Notes: generated by a model not told the origin, from the letters alone. Counted from the stretch's first letter, positions 8,955 to 17,570 are shown. The stretch is 64,000 bases of DNA from Streptomyces sp. BK340 (GCF_007827595.1 NZ_VISR01000016.1:62001-126000); one strand, 5' to 3'. A program made the numbers and translations.

Positions 8955-9635
8955 TCAGTTGACGACCACGTCCGGCGGAGCGGGCGCGTCCTGGCCGGTG
9001 GTACCGCCACTGTCCTGACCGGTGGTGCCGCCACTGTCCTGACCGGTGGTGCCGCCACTGTCCTGACCGGTGGTACCGCCACTGTCCTGACCGTGGTCCG
9101 GGGCCGCGGGTCCGGGGTCGGCCGGGTGATCCGGCGGGGCGGGCGTCTGCGGTGAGGATGTGCTGCCGGTGTCCCCGCCGGACGGGTCCGGCTTGTGGTC
9201 GGGGCAGGGCGGACCGTCGCTGCCGTTGGTGCCGGTGCCGTTACGGCCGTTCGTACCCTTGCCGCCGCACGAGCCCCTGCCGCGGCCGCCGGTGCCGCCG
9301 GTGCCGGTACCGCCCGGAGCCGTGCAGACCGTGGCGTCGCCGCCGGTGCCGTTGCCGCCGTTGCCGCCCGTGGCGTTGCCTGCGCTGCAGGTGTCGTGGT
9401 CGCCGTGGTGCCCGTCCCCGTGATCGCCGTGCTTCTTGCCGTGCTTGACCTTGTGGTGCTCGTCGCTCTTCTTGTGGTCCTTGCTGCCGTGGTCGGCGTG
9501 GGTCGACGAAGCCGTCAGGCTGTTCGGCGCCGGGGCGGCGAAGGCGGCGCCTGCGGGGATCAGGACTGCGCCGAGGGGAAACAGGAGGGAGGCGGCGGCC
9601 ACGGCCAGGCTGCTCTTGCGGACGTTGCGGATCAT
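8955..9635 (-). CDS. Secreted glycine-rich repeat protein A
   Basis: A 226-residue predicted secreted protein of unknown function. It has a basic n-region, a hydrophobic core and an AFA-AP signal-peptidase site near residue 34. Next comes a His/Lys/Asp-rich segment (about 48-80) that could bind metal, then a Gly/Thr/Asn-rich region with GNATGGNGGNGTGGDAT and four cysteines. It ends in a Pro-rich tail with four copies of an eight-residue GQDSGGTT unit. The GNATGGNGG element is shared with the next gene upstream, so the two are a small paralogous pair. There is no LPXTG-type anchor. A surface or matrix role is a guess. Confidence 0.6.
   Translation of the reverse strand: MIRNVRKSSLAVAAASLLFPLGAVLIPAGAAFAAPAPNSLTASSTHADHGSKDHKKSDEHHKVKHGKKHGDHGDGHHGDHDTCSAGNATGGNGGNGTGGDATVCTAPGGTGTGGTGGRGRGSCGGKGTNGRNGTGTNGSDGPPCPDHKPDPSGGDTGSTSSPQTPAPPDHPADPGPAAPDHGQDSGGTTGQDSGGTTGQDSGGTTGQDSGGTTGQDAPAPPDVVVN
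8988..9097. repeat. 24-bp tandem repeat within gene A
   Basis: Four near-identical 24-base copies, each containing ccggtggt(a/g)ccgccactgt, encode four eight-residue units in frame. Copies differ only at a synonymous wobble position, which suggests recent duplication. Confidence 0.85.
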
Positions 9636-9709
9636 GAGTGGGGTGTGCCGTTTCTTGAGGGGGGCTGTCGGGGGTTACGGGGAGGCTGGGAGCTCGTGGC
9701 CGGGAGGGT

Positions 9710-9740
9710 CGGGTGGCGCGGCCGATGACCGCGCCACCCG
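9710..9740 (-). terminator. Terminator of glycine-rich gene B
   Basis: A 12-base perfect inverted repeat (9710-9721 with 9729-9740) with a seven-base loop lies about 40 bases downstream of the stop at 9782 on the minus strand. Confidence 0.7.
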
Positions 9741-9781
9741 GATTTGCCGTCGCTCACTCGCTGCTGTCAGCGATGTGGGCC

Positions 9782-10423
9782 TCAGCCGGCAGTGGCGTCA
9801 CCTCCGTTGCCGCCGGTCGCGTCGCCGGAACCGTTGCTCGTGGCGTCACCACCATCACCACCGGTCGCGTCACCAGAACCCTTACTCGTGGCGTCACCAC
9901 CATTACCACCGGTCGCATCGCCGGAACCCTTGGTCGTGGCGTCACCACCATTACCACCGGTCGCATCGCCGGAACCCTTGGTCGTGGCGTCACCACCATT
10001 ACCACCGGTCGCGTCGCCAGAACCCTTACTCGTGGCGTCACCACCATTACCACCGGTCGCGTCGCCAGAACCCTTACTCGTGGCATTACCGCCATTACCA
10101 CCGGTCGCATCGCCGGAACCCTTGGTCGTGGCGTCACCACCATTACCGCCAGTCGCGTCGCCAGAACCCTTACTCGTGGCATTACCGCCATTACCACCGG
10201 TCGCGTTGCCCTTCTTGGCCTTCTTGTGGTGGTTACCCTCGTGCTTGTCGTGGTGCTTGGCCACCAGCGTGACGGCCGACGACTCGTGCGCCGGGGCGGC
10301 CGAGGCGGCGGTGGCCGGGAGAATGATTCCGCCGGCGACGACCACGGCCGAGGCGACGATCGTGGAGAGGCGGACACCGCGCTTGGTGCGGACGGACTCA
10401 CGGTTCTCGTTGATGCGCTTCAT
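9782..10423 (-). CDS. Secreted glycine-rich repeat protein B
   Basis: A 213-residue predicted secreted protein. The signal peptide runs to about residue 43 (ASA-AP site). A Lys/His-rich spacer (about 55-70) leads into a region made almost wholly of a 16-residue unit, KGSGDATGGNGGDATT with minor changes, present about eight times. The Gly-Gly-Asn-Gly-Gly pattern recalls PGRS-type mycobacterial repeats in composition only; no relationship is claimed. It shares the signal-peptide style and GNATGGNGG element with protein A. The start ATG at 10423 follows AGGAGAAAG. The Ser/Thr kinase gene just upstream is on the same strand, but 137 bases separate them. Function unknown. Confidence 0.6.
   Translation of the reverse strand: MKRINENRESVRTKRGVRLSTIVASAVVVAGGIILPATAASAAPAHESSAVTLVAKHHDKHEGNHHKKAKKGNATGGNGGNATSKGSGDATGGNGGDATTKGSGDATGGNGGNATSKGSGDATGGNGGDATSKGSGDATGGNGGDATTKGSGDATGGNGGDATTKGSGDATGGNGGDATSKGSGDATGGDGGDATSNGSGDATGGNGGDATAG
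9790..10205. repeat. 48-bp tandem repeat array coding for 16-residue units
   Basis: About eight head-to-tail 48-base units with only a few synonymous or conservative differences (cgtcaccaccattaccacc recurs). The period is an exact multiple of three and the frame is kept throughout. It is a protein repeat rather than a CRISPR or iteron array. Confidence 0.9.
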
Positions 10424-10560
10424 GACTTTCTCCTACTTGATTCGGGGCCCTTTTCGGTTTCCGGTTTCTCCGGTGGGGCCGTGCTTCAAGTAGGCCGGAA
10501 TGCCGGCACGCGGTCATGTTCCGAGGACTCGGGACTTGACGAGGAGGAAAGCGCCGGGTA

Positions 10561-11574
10561 TTAAGCGCGACGCGCCCAGGACGCCGGTCCCCCGAGGACC
10601 GGGCCGGCCCAGCCGGGCGGGGCCGGCGGGGCGGGCACCGGGTCGGCGGCGGGGAGGGCGTCGGTCGCACGGGCGTCCACCAGCGTGGGCGTACGGCGCT
10701 GCGGGCCGCAGTCGGCCAGGGCTGCGCGCAGGGCCGCGACGAACTCCAGGCAGGTGCCGTAGCGGTCGTCCGGGGCCTTGGCGAGCGCCCTGCACAGGAC
10801 GTCGTCGGCGGCCGCCGGGATCCCGGCCCGTTCCTCGCTCAGCAGGGGCGGCGGGTCGTACTGGTGCGCCCACAGCAGCTCCAGGTCGTCGTCCCGGCGG
10901 AAGGGCGGCGCGCCCGCGAGGGTCTCGTAGACGACACAGGCCAGGCTGTAGAGATCGGACCTGCCGTCCACGGGCCGGCCCGCGACCCGCTCAGGCGCCA
11001 CGTAGTCGAGGGTGCCGACGAACTCGCCCGCGGTGGTGAACCCAGTGAGCGACAGGGACTTCTTCGCCAGCCCGAAGTCGGTGAGGTAGACGTGCTCGGG
11101 GTGGTCGCTGTCGACGCCCTTGGTGACCAGGACGTTGCCGGGCTTGACGTCCCGGTGCACCAGATCGTGCTCGTGGGCCGCGTCCAGCGCGGACGCCAGC
11201 TGGGCGGCGATGCGCAGCGCGGCCGGCACGGGGAGCGCACCGTCGCGGTCGAGCACGGCGCGCAGGTCCATCCCGTGCACGAAGCACATCGCGATGTACA
11301 GGATCCCGTCGGTCTCGCCGGCCTCGAAGACGGGAACGATGTGGGGATGGTCGATCGCGGCGGCGACCCGTGACTCCTGGTGGAAGCGGCGGCGGAAGGC
11401 ATCGTTGCGGGTGTACTCGGGGGCGAGGAGTTTGAGGGCGACGGTACGGCCGAGGCGCAGGTCCTGGGCGCAGTAGACGACGGCCATCCCGCCGCGGCCC
11501 AGCTCGCGCTCCACGCGGTAGCCGGCGATCTCCGTCCCGATCGGGCCGGAGGGTTGCACCACCTGCCCACTCAC
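10561..11574 (-). CDS. Soluble Ser/Thr protein kinase (Hanks type)
   Basis: A 337-residue eukaryotic-like kinase. Residues 18-275 carry the complete catalytic domain: glycine loop ELGRGGMAVVY, VALKLL lysine, catalytic loop HRDVKPGN, DFG motif in YLTDFGLAKK, activation segment GTLDYVAPE, and DGRSDLYSLACVVYE. The C-terminal ~60 residues are Pro/Ala-rich. There is no membrane helix or PASTA domain, so it acts in the cytosol. The ORF begins at 11574 next to a lon-facing intergenic region. Substrates are not evident; the adjacent secreted proteins are unlikely ones. Confidence 0.93.
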   Translation of the reverse strand: MSGQVVQPSGPIGTEIAGYRVERELGRGGMAVVYCAQDLRLGRTVALKLLAPEYTRNDAFRRRFHQESRVAAAIDHPHIVPVFEAGETDGILYIAMCFVHGMDLRAVLDRDGALPVPAALRIAAQLASALDAAHEHDLVHRDVKPGNVLVTKGVDSDHPEHVYLTDFGLAKKSLSLTGFTTAGEFVGTLDYVAPERVAGRPVDGRSDLYSLACVVYETLAGAPPFRRDDDLELLWAHQYDPPPLLSEERAGIPAAADDVLCRALAKAPDDRYGTCLEFVAALRAALADCGPQRRTPTLVDARATDALPAADPVPAPPAPPGWAGPVLGGPASWARRA

Positions 11575-11658
11575 GCCTGAATTCTATCCAGTTGACCTAT
11601 ATATGCGCTTGTTCACGGTCGCGCACGTCCAGGGTCGTACTCGTCCACGGCGCGGCGA

Positions 11659-11690
11659 AGGCCCGGGCCTCCCTCACGGGACCCGGGCCT
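11659..11690 (-). terminator. Terminator of lon
   Basis: A nine-base perfect stem (11659-11667 with 11682-11690) encloses a second four-base stem (11670-11673 with 11678-11681). It lies about 20 bases after the lon stop. Confidence 0.75.
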
Positions 11691-11711
11691 CGCCTCATCC
11701 GGTCACGTCCG

Positions 11712-14138
11712 TCACGCCGCGACCGGAACCTCCGGCTCCGCGCCGTTCACGGCGGGCGCGAGCGCCAGCTCCAGGACCTGACGGACGTCGGTCACGGCGT
11801 GGACGTCGAGCTTGTCCAGCACCTCGGCCGGGACGTCGTCCAGGTCGGGTTCGTTGCGCTTGGGGATGATCACGGTGGTCACCCCGGCGCGGTGGGCGGC
11901 GAGCAGCTTCTGCTTCACGCCGCCGATGGGCAGCACCCGGCCGGTCAGCGAGACCTCGCCGGTCATCGCCACGTCGGTGCGGACCAGCCGGCCGGAGAGC
12001 AGGGACGCGAGGGCCGTGGTCATCGTGATGCCCGCGCTCGGTCCGTCCTTCGGGACCGCGCCCGCCGGGAAGTGGATGTGCACGCCCCGGTCCTTCAGGT
12101 CGGCCACCGGCAGCTCCAGTTCGGCGCCGTGGCTGCGCAGGAAGCTCAGCGCGATCTGCGCCGACTCCTTCATCACGTCGCCCAGCTGACCGGTCAGGGT
12201 CAGGCCCGCCGCGCCCGTCTCCGGGTCGGCGAGGGACGCCTCGACGAAGAGGACGTCACCACCGGCGCCGGTGACCGCGAGACCGGTCGCCACGCCCGGC
12301 ACGGACGTACGGCGCTCGGCCGGGTCCTGGGCGGACTCGGGCACATGGTGCGGACGCCCGATCAGCGCGCGGAGATCCTCGTCCCGGACGGTGAACGGCA
12401 GCTTCCGCTCGCCGAGTTCGTGCTGGGCCGCGACCTTGCGCAGCAGCCGTGCGATGGACCGCTCCAGGGTGCGCACGCCCGCCTCGCGGGTGTACTCGCC
12501 GGCGAGCCTGCGCAGCGCGCTCTCGTCGATGGTGACCTCGTCCTCGGCCAGGCCGGTCCGCTCCAGCTGGCGCGGGAGCAGGTGGTCACGGGCGATGACG
12601 ACCTTCTCGTCCTCGGTGTAGCCGTCCAGCCGGACGATCTCCATACGGTCGGCGAGCGCCTCCGGGATGGCCTCCAGGACGTTGGCGGTGGCGAGGAAGA
12701 CCACGTCGGACAGGTCCAGTTCGACCTCCAGGTAGTGGTCCCGGAAGGTGTGGTTCTGGGCCGGGTCCAGCACCTCCAGCAGGGCCGCGGCCGGGTCGCC
12801 CCGGTAGTCCGACCCCACCTTGTCGATCTCGTCCAGCAGGACCACGGGGTTCATCGACCCCGCCTCCTTGATGGCACGCACGACCCGGCCGGGCAGCGCG
12901 CCGACGTACGTACGCCGGTGACCGCGGATCTCCGCCTCGTCCCGGACGCCACCGAGGGCGACCCGGACGAACTTGCGCCCCATGGCGTGGGCGACACTCT
13001 CGCCCAGGCTGGTCTTTCCGACGCCAGGCGGCCCGACCAGAGCCAGCACGGCCCCGCCGCGCCGCCCGCCGATGACACCGAGGCCGCGCTCACTGCGCCG
13101 CTTGCGCACCGCCAGGTACTCGGTGATGCGCTCCTTCACGTCCTCCAGGCCCGCGTGCTCGGCGTCCAGGATCGCCCTGGCGCCCTGGATGTCGGCGGAG
13201 GCGCTGTCATCGGTCCGCTCGTTCCACGGCATCTCCAGGACCGTGTCCAGCCAGGTGCGGATCCACGAGCCCTCGGGCGACTGGTCGGAGGACCGCTCCA
13301 GCTTGTCGACCTCCTTGAGGGCGGCCTCGCGGACCCTCTCCGGCAGGTCGGCGGCCTCCACACGGGCGCGGTAGTCGTCGGACTCCTCGCCGTCCTGATC
13401 ACCGTTCAGCTCGCGCAGCTCCTTGCGGACGGCCTCGAGCTGACGCCGCAGCAGGAACTCGCGCTGCTGCTTGTCGACGCCCTCCTGGACGTCCTTGGCG
13501 ATGGTCTCGGCCACGTCCTGCTCGGCGAGGTGGTCGCGCAGCTGCTGCGCGGCGAGCCTGAGGCGGGCCACCGGGTCGGCGGTCTCCAGCAGCTCGACCT
13601 TCTGCTCGGTGGTGAGGAAGGGCGAGTACCCGGAGTTGTCGGCGAGCGCGGAGACGTCGTCGATGGCCTGGACGCGGTCCACGACCTGCCAGGCGCCGCG
13701 CTTCTTCAGCCAGCTGGTGGCAAGGGCCTTGTACTCCTTGACGAGTTCGGCGGCATGCCCGGGCAGCGGGTCCGGCACGGTCTCGTCGACCCGCGCGCCC
13801 TCGACCCACAGCGCGGCACCGGGACCCGTCGTACCGGCACCGATCCGCACCCGGCCGCGGCCGCGGATCAGGGCCCCCGGGTCGCCGTCGGCCAGCCGGC
13901 CGACCTGCTCGACCGTGCCCAGCACACCGGTCCTGGCGTACGTGCCGTCGATGCGCGGCACCAGCAGGACCTTGGGCTTCCCGGGCTCCGACCGGGCGGC
14001 GGCCTGCGCGGCCTCCACCGCGGCCCGCACCTCGGCGTCGCTCAGGTCCAGCGGAACCACCATCCCGGGCAGCACGACCTCGTCGTCGAGCGGCAGCACG
14101 GGCAACACGAGCGTGAACGCCGTGGACTCAGCAGCCAT
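11712..14138 (-). CDS. lon: ATP-dependent protease Lon
   Basis: An 808-residue cytosolic AAA+ protease that degrades misfolded and regulatory proteins. Order: N-terminal LON substrate domain (about 8-205), coiled coil (210-340), AAA+ module with Walker A GPPGVGKTS (369-377) and Walker B PVVLLDEIDK, sensor residues in VVFLATANVLE, and the C-terminal peptidase. The peptidase has the Ser-Lys dyad: Ser701 in KDGPSAGITM and Lys744 in GGVKQKLLAAHR. Length and motifs are typical of actinobacterial Lon. The ATG at 14138 follows AAGGGGAG. A HAIR inverted repeat just upstream predicts repression by HspR and heat-shock induction, as described for Streptomyces lon. It is monocistronic with a strong terminator. 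Confidence 0.97.
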   Translation of the reverse strand: MAAESTAFTLVLPVLPLDDEVVLPGMVVPLDLSDAEVRAAVEAAQAAARSEPGKPKVLLVPRIDGTYARTGVLGTVEQVGRLADGDPGALIRGRGRVRIGAGTTGPGAALWVEGARVDETVPDPLPGHAAELVKEYKALATSWLKKRGAWQVVDRVQAIDDVSALADNSGYSPFLTTEQKVELLETADPVARLRLAAQQLRDHLAEQDVAETIAKDVQEGVDKQQREFLLRRQLEAVRKELRELNGDQDGEESDDYRARVEAADLPERVREAALKEVDKLERSSDQSPEGSWIRTWLDTVLEMPWNERTDDSASADIQGARAILDAEHAGLEDVKERITEYLAVRKRRSERGLGVIGGRRGGAVLALVGPPGVGKTSLGESVAHAMGRKFVRVALGGVRDEAEIRGHRRTYVGALPGRVVRAIKEAGSMNPVVLLDEIDKVGSDYRGDPAAALLEVLDPAQNHTFRDHYLEVELDLSDVVFLATANVLEAIPEALADRMEIVRLDGYTEDEKVVIARDHLLPRQLERTGLAEDEVTIDESALRRLAGEYTREAGVRTLERSIARLLRKVAAQHELGERKLPFTVRDEDLRALIGRPHHVPESAQDPAERRTSVPGVATGLAVTGAGGDVLFVEASLADPETGAAGLTLTGQLGDVMKESAQIALSFLRSHGAELELPVADLKDRGVHIHFPAGAVPKDGPSAGITMTTALASLLSGRLVRTDVAMTGEVSLTGRVLPIGGVKQKLLAAHRAGVTTVIIPKRNEPDLDDVPAEVLDKLDVHAVTDVRQVLELALAPAVNGAEPEVPVAA

Positions 14139-14159
14139 GATCTCCCCTTAGGCAGTCAA

Positions 14160-14180
14160 CTTGAGCTATGCCGACTCAAT
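14160..14180 (-). promoter_or_regulatory. HAIR operator for HspR upstream of lon
   Basis: CTTGAGC, seven bases, ACTCAAT. This matches the HspR-associated inverted repeat CTTGAGT-N7-ACTCAAG at all but two outer positions and sits 22 bases upstream of the lon start. HspR control of Streptomyces lon is established; the site here is read directly. Confidence 0.8.
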
Positions 14181-14319
14181 GCACGGCGCTCCGCCAATGT
14201 TCCCGGGTTCCTGTTCGCTGTGAGCGATCGACCGGCGACCGTGGTGTCGTCGCAGGCCAGAGGTGATGTCGGCGGGGCCTGCCAGGATGCCCGGACATCG
14301 GCACGAACGGGGAGGCCGC

Positions 14320-14745
14320 ATGGGCACCTGGGACTCGGGTCCCTTCGACAACGACACCGCTGCGGACTGGCGCGACGGTCTCGACGACGCGTCAGCGGGC
14401 GAGCGCGCGCACATGGTTCGCGACGCGCTGGTGCGAGCCGTCGACACCGACGGCCACCTCGAAGCACCCGCAGCGGAGGAGGCCGTCGCGGCGGCCGCGC
14501 TGGTCACCGCCCGGCTTCCGGGCGGCGGCATCCCCTCGCCGCACTACGGGCCGAAGGAACCCCTCCCCGGTCTGGCGGCCCTGCGGCCCCTCGCGCTACG
14601 AGCCCTCGACCGGGTCGTGACCGAGCCGTCCGAGCTGCTGGACCTGTGGGAGGACTCCGGCGGCGGCCCGTGGCGGTCCGGCGTCGAACGGATGCGCCGC
14701 CTGCTCCTGCCGCCCCCGGAGGGGGAACAGCTCAGCCTGTACTGA
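14320..14745 (+). CDS. DUF4259 domain protein
   Basis: A 141-residue soluble protein. It opens with MGTWDSGPFDNDTAADW, the hallmark of DUF4259, followed by helical DLLDDASAGER-like and AAEEAVAAAALV segments and a Trp-containing tail. The ATG at 14320 is preceded by GGGGAGG at a good distance; the frame extends further upstream without a ribosome site. It is divergent from lon. Function is unknown for the family; members are small and often stand alone. Confidence 0.85.
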   Translation: MGTWDSGPFDNDTAADWRDGLDDASAGERAHMVRDALVRAVDTDGHLEAPAAEEAVAAAALVTARLPGGGIPSPHYGPKEPLPGLAALRPLALRALDRVVTEPSELLDLWEDSGGGPWRSGVERMRRLLLPPPEGEQLSLY

Positions 14746-14818
14746 CCGTACGGCCCAGGAAGGCCGGCAGGCGGATGTGCGGGGGTGCATCCGACGGAGC
14801 GGGGGCCTGCGGACCGAA

Positions 14819-14841
14819 GACGCCCGCATTCTGTGGGCGTC
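14819..14841. terminator. Hairpin between converging genes
   Basis: A ten-pair stem with one wobble (14819-14828 with 14832-14841) and a three-base loop lies between the DUF4259 gene and the rhomboid-like gene. Confidence 0.6.
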
Positions 14842-14891
14842 GGTAACGCCGTTCACTTCGACCGCCCGTTCGATCCGTGTCACCGCATCGG

Positions 14892-15695
14892 TCATACGGA
14901 AACCGGGGAATGCGCCTGGAGGCGCCAGCGCCGCACCAGCGGCCAGCCGGCGATGCCGATGGCCAGGGCGATCAGGTGGCCCCAGTTGGTCATCGGGTCG
15001 CGGAAGGCGATCAGGTCGTCGAGGAGCGTGCTCGCGACCAGGGCGAGGAGGGGCCAGCGGACCCAGGGGGTGAGCAGGCCGGACAGGGCGCCGATGCTGC
15101 CGGCGACGCCGAAGCTGATGCCGTAGTCGAGGCGGTGCAGGGAGGTGGCCGGGAGGTGGCCGAACAGGACCGCGAGGCCCACCGGGACCTCGGTCGCGAG
15201 GGTGGCCAGGACGTGGCCCGCCAGGAACACGCAGGCCGCCCGGGCGCCTCCTATCCGCCGCTCCAGCGCGGTGAGCACCAGTACGAACGCACCCGCGTAC
15301 GGCGACACGACGCCGCCCGCGATCCACAGCGCGCTCGCCAGCAGCACCAGCACCGGTGTGCGCACCAGGTGGGCGACGTCGGTGCTGGAGGCCTGGTACA
15401 GCGTGTGCATCAGGGCGGGGTCGGCCCAGGCCGCCACCAGCGAGGTGAGGGCGAGGAGGGCCGCGTAGGAGAAGGTGAACGGGGTGCCGGTGGGGGTCGG
15501 CAGGAGGTACCAGGACCGGAAGGAGGGGCGGGGCGCCGCAGTCACCGGGGCCGGCGTCGCGACCGGGGCGGGCAGCTCGCGTTGGCGCGGGACCCCGTCG
15601 AGCAGGCCGGCGACATCCGGCAGGGAGTCGGCGGGAAGGGGCGTGCCCGAGGGCGGGGACGCGGCCGTCGCAGGCCCGGTCACGGTCCGTTCCAC
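14892..15695 (-). CDS. Rhomboid-like integral membrane protein
   Basis: A 267-residue protein with a disordered Pro/Ala-rich N-terminus (about 60 residues) and about six membrane helices. GISFGVAGSIGALSGLL corresponds in position to the catalytic-serine helix of rhomboid proteases, but the GxSG pattern is altered. NWGHLIALAIGI carries the His expected in the last catalytic helix. This fits the actinobacterial rhomboid-like family rather than a proven protease. The start is GTG 15695 because GGAAGGAG lies nine bases upstream; the frame remains open to 15764. Confidence 0.75.
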   Translation of the reverse strand: MERTVTGPATAASPPSGTPLPADSLPDVAGLLDGVPRQRELPAPVATPAPVTAAPRPSFRSWYLLPTPTGTPFTFSYAALLALTSLVAAWADPALMHTLYQASSTDVAHLVRTPVLVLLASALWIAGGVVSPYAGAFVLVLTALERRIGGARAACVFLAGHVLATLATEVPVGLAVLFGHLPATSLHRLDYGISFGVAGSIGALSGLLTPWVRWPLLALVASTLLDDLIAFRDPMTNWGHLIALAIGIAGWPLVRRWRLQAHSPVSV

Positions 15696-16036
15696 GCTGA
15701 GGCACTCCTTCCGTCGCGCCCCACCCTTCGTGTTCCCGCAGCCGCTGTCTATGACCGACGCCACGCGAGTGCGGATTCACAGCAACCTCAGAGGCTCCAG
15801 ACGCGTCCGCCCCGCCGGGTTCGGGGCCTCAGCAGCTTCACGTCCCCCGCGTGCGCGGCCCGCACCCGCCACTCCTCGAACTCCAGGACGAGTCCGGCCG
15901 GCGCGCGCGGGGCACGCGGTGGCGGCGTGCGACGGCAGCCGGTCCGCACCGCCCCGCCACCCGTGCCATCTGTGTCACCCGCGGGTTCGTGGTCAATTCC
16001 CGTGAACGCAAGGCCCCGTTCAAGGAGGATGGGAGC
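15696..16036. other. Divergent intergenic region with possible small ORF
   Basis: These 341 bases separate the rhomboid-like gene (minus) from the spermidine-synthase-like gene (plus). Apart from the doubtful 53-residue frame I see no repeat, hairpin or clear promoter. Confidence 0.4.
15788..15949 (-). CDS. Possible small protein of 53 residues
   Basis: This short minus-strand frame has strongly G/C-ending codons and a protein-like C-terminal half (LEFEEWRVRAAHAGDVKLL). No ribosome site precedes the only plausible GTG, and an overlapping frame with an ATG start is also open. It may be a genuine small gene or a chance frame in GC-rich DNA. Confidence 0.2.
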   Translation of the reverse strand: MRTGCRRTPPPRAPRAPAGLVLEFEEWRVRAAHAGDVKLLRPRTRRGGRVWSL

Positions 16037-16720
16037 ATGACTGCCGTCTACGACACTCCTGTGGTCCTGGACCGTCGCGAAGGCCCGTACGGGGAGGTGG
16101 TGCTGCGCAGGCACGGCGAGTTGCTGCAGATCATCGCCAATGGGTGCTTCCTCATGGACACCTCCGACGGCCGCTCGGAGCGGCTGCTGGTCGACGCCGC
16201 GTACGCCGCCCTGGACGGGCGCCCGGCGCCGGACGTGCTGATCGGCGGACTGGGGGTGGGATTCTCGCTCGCACACGCCGCGGCGGATCCCGGCAGGTGG
16301 GGCCGGATCACGGTCGTCGAGCGGGAGCCGGCCGTCGTGGACTGGCACCGGGGCGACGGACCGCTGTCGGCCGTCTCCGCGCACGCGCTCGCCGATCCCC
16401 GTACCGAGATCGTCGAAGCCGATCTCGTCACTTACGTCAATGAGACATCGGACACGTTCGACGCCCTGTGTCTCGACATCGACAACGGTCCCGGCTGGAC
16501 CGTCACCGAGGACAACGACGATCTCTACTCGTCGTCCGGACTCGCCGCGTGCGCAAGGGTGTTGAGGCCGGGCGGGGTGTTGGCGGTATGGTCTGCCGAG
16601 CCCTCTCCGGAATTTGAAGGAACCATGCGGAATGCCGGGTTCCGTCAGGTGCGTACCGAAGAGGTCCCCGTTGCCCGGGGCGTTCCGGACGCCGTACATC
16701 TCGCCGTCCGACCTGGATAG
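16037..16720 (+). CDS. Spermidine synthase-like methyltransferase-fold protein
   Basis: A 227-residue protein with a Rossmann fold of the polyamine synthase type. Visible motifs are DVLIGGLGVGFSLAHA (glycine loop), ITVVEREPAVVDWH (acidic end of strand 2), DALCLDIDNGPGW and a RVLRPGGVLAVWSAEP strand. Aminopropyltransferase activity is not certain: the gatekeeper aspartates of true spermidine synthases cannot be assigned and the protein is shorter. Similar stand-alone proteins are common in actinobacteria. The ATG at 16037 follows AAGGAGG. It lies just before the two-component genes with a 109-base gap. Confidence 0.8.
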   Translation: MTAVYDTPVVLDRREGPYGEVVLRRHGELLQIIANGCFLMDTSDGRSERLLVDAAYAALDGRPAPDVLIGGLGVGFSLAHAAADPGRWGRITVVEREPAVVDWHRGDGPLSAVSAHALADPRTEIVEADLVTYVNETSDTFDALCLDIDNGPGWTVTEDNDDLYSSSGLAACARVLRPGGVLAVWSAEPSPEFEGTMRNAGFRQVRTEEVPVARGVPDAVHLAVRPG

Positions 16721-16829
16721 CGACGGCGCGGTGAGTCCCCGTAATGTGCTGCCCTGACGCCGATCATTCAAGCGTCAATCGCAGTCATGGGATCACCCCA
16801 CGGATTCCGGAAAGCAACAGGGGCGGGCG

Positions 16830-17570
16830 ATGGAGCAGACACACACCTCCCAGACCGGCGCGGCCACGACGACCCAGGGCGCGCAGCGCCGTGTGCTGGT
16901 CGTCGAGGACGATCCGACGATCGTCGACGCCATCGCGGCCCGGCTCCGCGCCGAGGGATTCCTCGTGCAGACCGCGTCGGACGGCCCCGCGGCGGTCGAC
17001 ACGGCCGAGGCCTGGCAGCCCGACCTGCTGATCCTCGACATCATGCTGCCCGGCTTCGACGGCCTGGAGGTCTGCCGGCGCGTACAGGCCCAGCGCCCGG
17101 TGCCGGTGCTGATGCTCACCGCGCGGGACGACGAGACGGACATGCTGGTCGGGCTCGGCGTCGGCGCCGACGACTACATGACCAAGCCGTTCTCCATGCG
17201 GGAGCTGGCCGCGCGGGTGCACGTCCTGCTGCGGCGCGTGGAGCGGGCGGCCATCGCCGCGTCCACGCCCCGTTCGGGCATCCTGCGCCTCGGCGAGCTG
17301 GAGATCGACCACGCGCAGCGCCGGGTGCGGGTGAAGTCCGAGGACGTCCACCTCACGCCCACCGAGTTCGACCTGCTGGTGTGCCTGGCGAACACGCCGC
17401 GCGCGGTGCTCTCCCGGGAGCAGCTGCTGGCCGAGGTGTGGGACTGGGCGGACGCGTCGGGCACGCGGACCGTGGACAGCCACATCAAGGCCCTGCGACG
17501 GAAGATCGGCGCCGAGCGGATCCGCACGGTGCACGGCGTGGGCTACGCGCTGGAGACACCGACGCCATGA
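16830..17570 (+). CDS. OmpR/PhoB-type response regulator
   Basis: A 246-residue response regulator. The receiver domain (about 20-135) has VLVVEDDPTI acidic pocket, LLILDIMLPGFDG phospho-Asp, MLTARDD switch Thr and YMTKPFS Lys. The DNA-binding winged helix (about 150-243) shows LTPTEFDLLVCLA, VLSREQLLAEVW and the recognition helix RTVDSHIKALRRKIG. Its stop overlaps the kinase ATG (17567-17570, ATGA), so the pair is translationally coupled. The target genes are not identifiable here. Confidence 0.95.
   Translation: MEQTHTSQTGAATTTQGAQRRVLVVEDDPTIVDAIAARLRAEGFLVQTASDGPAAVDTAEAWQPDLLILDIMLPGFDGLEVCRRVQAQRPVPVLMLTARDDETDMLVGLGVGADDYMTKPFSMRELAARVHVLLRRVERAAIAASTPRSGILRLGELEIDHAQRRVRVKSEDVHLTPTEFDLLVCLANTPRAVLSREQLLAEVWDWADASGTRTVDSHIKALRRKIGAERIRTVHGVGYALETPTP

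Noticed and set aside
9790..10205. CRISPR-like array of 48-base repeats
   Set aside because: Repeats are contiguous without spacers, the period is a multiple of three, and the frame encodes a regular 16-residue unit in a secreted protein.
14892..15695. Active rhomboid protease
   Set aside because: The GxSG catalytic motif is not intact in the expected helix; the family assignment stays at rhomboid-like.
16037..16720. Genuine spermidine synthase
   Set aside because: The protein is short and the substrate-binding aspartates could not be placed; only the fold is supported.
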